From DASXUX01 sp036504595 (GTDB lineage Bacteria; Planctomycetota; SZUA-567; H5-PLA8), in contig DASXUX010000102.1 of assembly GCA_036504595.1 (NCBI GenBank), positions 1 through 34,690 of the forward strand: a DNA stretch of 34,690 nucleotides, written 5' to 3'. Under the pieces are notes generated by a model, which worked only from the letters and a program-made list of their open reading frames with translations, made no database searches and was not told where the DNA came from. How positions within the stretch are numbered: position 1 is the stretch's first letter; every line of letters starts with the position of its first letter. A program made the position numbers and the translations under genes. Positions 32,105 through 34,690 of the stretch are shown piece by piece.

Positions 32105-33787
32105 AACGTCCAACATCGGCAGTTGCAGCCCAACCTCCTTGGCCGTCTGAATCGCTTGCGCGTATCCCGCGTCGGCATGGCGCATCACGCCGCTGGCCGG
32201 ATCGTTGAACAGTACGCGCTCCAGACGCCGCGCGGCTTCGGGAGAACCGTCGGCGACGATCACCATGCCGGCGTGTTGAGAGAAACCCATTCCCACACCG
32301 CCGCCATGGTGCAACGAGACCCACGTGGCGCCGCTGGCTGTGTTCAGCAAGGCGTTCAGCAACGGCCAATCGCTCACAGCGTCCGAACCGTCTTTCATCT
32401 TCTCGGTCTCGCGATTCGGACTGGCGACGGACCCGGAATCGAGATGGTCCCGCCCGATGACGATCGGCGCTTTCAGCTCACCGCTGCGCACCATCTCATT
32501 GAAAGCCAATCCAAGGCGATAGCGGTCTTTGACGCCCACCCAGCAGATTCGCGCCGGAAGTCCCTGGAAGACGATGCGTTGGCGGGCCATCTCCAGCCAA
32601 TGATGCAGATGCGAATCGTCGGGGAGCAGTTCCTTGACCTTCGCGTCGGTCCGGTAGATGTCCTCGGGATCGCCGGACAGGGCCACCCAGCGGAAGGGGC
32701 CTTTGCCTTCGCAGAAGAGCGGCCGGATATAAGCCGGGACGAATCCCGGGAAATCGAAGGCGTTCTTCTCGCCCGCTTCGAGCGCCATCTGCCGGATGTT
32801 GTTGCCGTAATCGAAGGTTGCCGCGCCGCGTTGCTGCAGTGTCAGCATGGCGCGCACCTGCACGGCCATGGAGCGCTTGGCGGGGCCCACGATGCTTTCC
32901 GGATCGGTTCTTTGCCGCTCGCGCCATTCATCCAGACTCCAGCCCTGCGGCAGATAGCCATGCACGGGATCGTGCGCGCTGGTCTGGTCGGTGACCACAT
33001 CGGGCGTGACGCCGCGCGAAACCAATTCTCCGAACACATCGGCGGCATTGCCCAGAAGGCCGACCGAAACGGGCTTCTTTGTGTTGCGCGCTTCGTCGAT
33101 CAGCGCCAGCGCGTCATCCAGTGTGGCGGCCTGTCGGTCGAGATAGCGCGTCTTCAGCCGCAGAGCGATGCGGCTGGGATCACATTCAACGGCGAGCATC
33201 GAAAAGCCGGCCATCGTGGCCGCCAGCGGCTGAGCGCCGCCCATGCCGCCCAGACCGCCGGTGAGAATCCAGCGCCCGGCAGCGTTCCCGCCAAAATGTT
33301 GATTGGCGACGGCAAAGAACGTCTCGTAGGTGCCCTGTACTATGCCCTGGCTGCCGATGTAAATCCAGCTTCCCGCAGTCATCTGGCCGTACATCATCAG
33401 ACCTTTGCGGTCGAGTTCGTTGAAGTGCTCCCAGGTCGCCCAGTGCGGTACCAAGTTTGAATTCACCAGCAGCACGCGCGGGGCATCGGCGTGGGTCCGG
33501 AATACGCCCACGGGCTTGCCGCTTTGCACCAGCAACGTTTGATCTTCATTGAGTTCCCGCAGAGTGGCCAGTATCCGGTCGAAGCACGGCCAGTTGCGCG
33601 CCGCGCGCCCCATCCCGCCGTAGACGACCAGCGACTGCGGATGTTCGGCGACCTCTGGATCGAGGTTGTTTTGAATCATTCTGTACGCGGCTTCGGTCAG
33701 CCAGCTTTTGCAGGTTTTCACCGAACCGCGTGGTGCGCGGACGATGCGGGAGGCGTCGTATCGTGAATGGTCCGTTTGCTCGCTCAT
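32102..33787 (-). CDS. hutU: Urocanate hydratase
   Basis: The ATG at 33785-33787 (MSEQTDHSRYDASRIVRAPR) gives 561 residues, normal for HutU. It shows the NAD-binding signature GGLGGMGGAQPLAATMAG, DYGNNIRQMALEAG, FCEGKGPFRWVALSG (with the conserved Cys) and the C-terminal HHGGGVGMGFSQHAGM. The enzyme adds water to urocanate to form imidazolonepropionate, the substrate of HutI. hutU-hutI-hutG run in pathway order on one strand. HutH (histidine ammonia-lyase) is not in this window. No clear ribosome site precedes the ATG. Confidence 0.96.
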   Translation of the reverse strand: MSEQTDHSRYDASRIVRAPRGSVKTCKSWLTEAAYRMIQNNLDPEVAEHPQSLVVYGGMGRAARNWPCFDRILATLRELNEDQTLLVQSGKPVGVFRTHADAPRVLLVNSNLVPHWATWEHFNELDRKGLMMYGQMTAGSWIYIGSQGIVQGTYETFFAVANQHFGGNAAGRWILTGGLGGMGGAQPLAATMAGFSMLAVECDPSRIALRLKTRYLDRQAATLDDALALIDEARNTKKPVSVGLLGNAADVFGELVSRGVTPDVVTDQTSAHDPVHGYLPQGWSLDEWRERQRTDPESIVGPAKRSMAVQVRAMLTLQQRGAATFDYGNNIRQMALEAGEKNAFDFPGFVPAYIRPLFCEGKGPFRWVALSGDPEDIYRTDAKVKELLPDDSHLHHWLEMARQRIVFQGLPARICWVGVKDRYRLGLAFNEMVRSGELKAPIVIGRDHLDSGSVASPNRETEKMKDGSDAVSDWPLLNALLNTASGATWVSLHHGGGVGMGFSQHAGMVIVADGSPEAARRLERVLFNDPASGVMRHADAGYAQAIQTAKEVGLQLPMLDV

Positions 33788-33922
33788 GTGCGGGTGTGCC
33801 TTCACATAGTGCCCGCTGACAATGTAGCACAAGATAGGTTGCTGGCGCAATCCTCTGGACTGCACACCGGCGCTGTTCGTAGGCACGGGTTTGGCGCAGA
33901 AAGAAAACGGTTCTTGTAAGTT

Positions 33923-33997
33923 TGGAGCGGGCGAAGGGTTTCGAACCCTCGACCTGCGGCTTGGGAAGCCACCGCTCTACCACTGAGCTACGCCCGC
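33923..33997 (-). tRNA. tRNA-Gly(CCC), CCA encoded
   Basis: On the minus strand GCGGGCG (33991-33997) pairs with CGCCCGC, followed by discriminator T and an encoded CCA (33923-33925). The D arm, the T-arm with GGTTCGAAACC, and the anticodon stem GTGGC/GCCGC enclose loop TTCCCAA, anticodon CCC, reading GGG glycine codons. The discriminator U fits tRNA-Gly. Confidence 0.95.
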
Positions 33998-34154
33998 TAA
34001 AGCGTTGGCGAGTAATTTACGGCGCTCGGTGGGAAGATTCAAGGGTGAAAGCGTGCGGGGCGCGGCTCTGCGCGTTGCGCTTCGCGCTTGGGTCTGGGTG
34101 TGCGGCACGAATTCGGTGTAGTTGAGAAGAGGCGCGAGCAAACCGGGACTCGTC

Positions 34155-34523
34155 ATGACCAAGAAGACGCGGGCGGGGTTTCAGATTCATCTTTCGACCG
34201 TGTATGTGCTGGTGATTCTGGCCAGCGTGCTGTTGTGGGGCAACGTCATCGAATACACAGGGACCGTTCGAGTGAACGCGGTCCAATATGGGAAGTTCTA
34301 TACGTCTGAGGCAACCGTGCGCGGTTGGCCAATGTACTACAGCGTGCAGCACGCTCGTCACGCGGACGTGACGCCCTGGAAGATGTTCGGCAATCTTGTC
34401 ATTGGCGTGATGTTTATCAGCGCCGTGGGGTACGGATGCGAGTGGTACATCGTGGCGCGCATGAAGAAGGACTTGAACCGCAAAGACGCCAAGACGCAAA
34501 GGGATTCTGAAGGGCAGAACTGA
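34155..34523 (+). CDS. Small two-helix membrane protein with repeat-derived tail
   Basis: The chosen ATG (34155) begins MTKKTRAGFQIHLSTVYVLV; a GTG or ATG a little upstream is less likely. The 122-residue protein has a basic start, a membrane helix at about residues 12-32 (TVYVLVILASVLLWGNVI), a loop with several Tyr/Trp residues, and a second helix at about 76-98 (NLVIGVMFISAVGYGCEW). Short proteins starting with FQIHLST-type sequence before a membrane helix are frequent in planctomycete-like genomes; their role is unknown. The last 15 residues (LNRKDAKTQRDSEGQ) come from an 8-bp repeat array. It lies 31 bp from the IS-like end. Confidence 0.65.
   Translation: MTKKTRAGFQIHLSTVYVLVILASVLLWGNVIEYTGTVRVNAVQYGKFYTSEATVRGWPMYYSVQHARHADVTPWKMFGNLVIGVMFISAVGYGCEWYIVARMKKDLNRKDAKTQRDSEGQN
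34479..34502 (+). repeat. CGCAAAGA-type 8-bp array at a gene 3' end
   Basis: CGCAAAGA, CGCCAAGA and CGCAAAGG follow one another and are translated as NRKDAKTQR at the C-terminus of the small membrane protein. A related sequence (the inverted form CCTTTGCGG) occurs at about 17968. Confidence 0.8.
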
Positions 34524-34554
34524 TCGGCATTCTGCTTAACGTCTCCCTGGCTAG

Positions 34555-34690
34555 CCCGCATTTCTCACCACTCCGGATTTTTTGCGCCTGCGTGTCGATA
34601 AACCGCGTTCGGGCAGACTCGTGCCCTCAAAGAGGTCATGACGCGTGCGGCTGCAGCTTCGATGACGGTCAAAGAAGGCGGTTTTGCGAC
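34555..34690. mobile_element. Right copy of 136-bp terminal inverted repeat, probable IS end
   Basis: This is the exact reverse complement of 2-137. It begins CCCGCATTTCTCACCAC, carries AAAGAGG and then an ATG opening outward. Flanking bases differ from the left copy (GGCTAG here, TTAACG there), as expected for two separate insertions. Confidence 0.6.
34638..34690 (+). CDS. N-terminal fragment of probable transposase (runs off the window)
   Basis: It is the same start as 1-54, in the right copy: ATG at 34638 with AAAGAGG upstream. Only 17 codons are visible, identical to the left copy. The identity is inferred from position just inside the repeated end. Confidence 0.35.
   Translation, partial: MTRAAAASMTVKEGGFA

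Noticed and set aside
31862..33460. 532-residue ORF on the plus strand
   Set aside because: It is antisense to hutU and hutI, both recognised by family motifs in the other direction.
1..34690. Linear plasmid or phage with terminal inverted repeats
   Set aside because: The content is core chromosomal (lysS, cmk, hut genes, tRNA), with no replication or capsid gene. The ends open the same outward ORF, fitting IS copies.

Overview
This GC-rich window reads as a contig from an uncultured bacterium of the PVC superphylum (Planctomycetes/Verrucomicrobia/Lentisphaerae) or a neighbouring candidate phylum. The main evidence is a small basic protein that looks like the PVC signature protein. It is supported by an HzsA-like dihaem protein, a CBM9-plus-glycosidase protein, a duplicated metallopeptidase-like/VWA protein and a large PDZ/repeat protein. 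This placement is inference from the gene set; no marker tree was possible. The two ends carry the same 136-bp sequence in opposite orientation (2-137 and 34555-34690). The best reading is that both ends run into copies of one insertion sequence, where assembly stopped.

Layout. About 140-3300 is an accessory strip of small minus-strand genes of unknown function; two or three are visibly disrupted by an in-frame amber or frame changes. About 3420-7700 holds a CBM9/glycoside-hydrolase-like gene broken by one frameshift and a truncated release-factor-like (ArfB) fragment. A large membrane-anchored PDZ/repeat protein follows (7746-10562), then 1.2 kb with little coding signal. From about 11.7 kb the genes are mostly intact: a metallopeptidase-like/VWA protein that has lost its catalytic residues, a Tat lipoprotein with a hemerythrin domain, an HzsA-like/dihaem cytochrome/FGE-like fusion, a beta-lactamase-fold/NamZ fusion, the PVC small basic protein, an FHA-GAF-HD protein, a LolCD-type ABC transporter, a VapBC-type toxin-antitoxin pair, lysyl-tRNA synthetase, cytidylate kinase, an SGNH hydrolase, the histidine-degradation genes hutU-hutI-hutG, tRNA-Gly(CCC) and a small membrane protein.

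Two observations stand out. First, the lysyl-tRNA synthetase carries an extra N-terminal domain that looks like the coiled-coil tRNA-binding arm of phenylalanyl-tRNA synthetase alpha (PheS), an unusual fusion between two synthetase families. Second, short arrays of 7-bp (sometimes 8- or 9-bp) imperfect tandem repeats sit at or just past the 3' ends of at least a dozen genes. The unit sequence usually differs from locus to locus. At convergent gene pairs the same unit appears in the sense strand of both genes, so the arrays form inverted pairs. Several arrays are translated as protein tails or linkers. A separate GC-rich palindrome family is inserted in frame inside cytidylate kinase and at the domain joint of the NamZ fusion. 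Together these look like a genome-wide 3'-end repeat system similar in style to cyanobacterial STRR heptamers and Rickettsia palindromic elements.

The genes suggest a heterotroph that degrades polysaccharides, peptidoglycan sugars and histidine, with an outer-membrane lipoprotein sorting system and extracytoplasmic haem and hemerythrin proteins.
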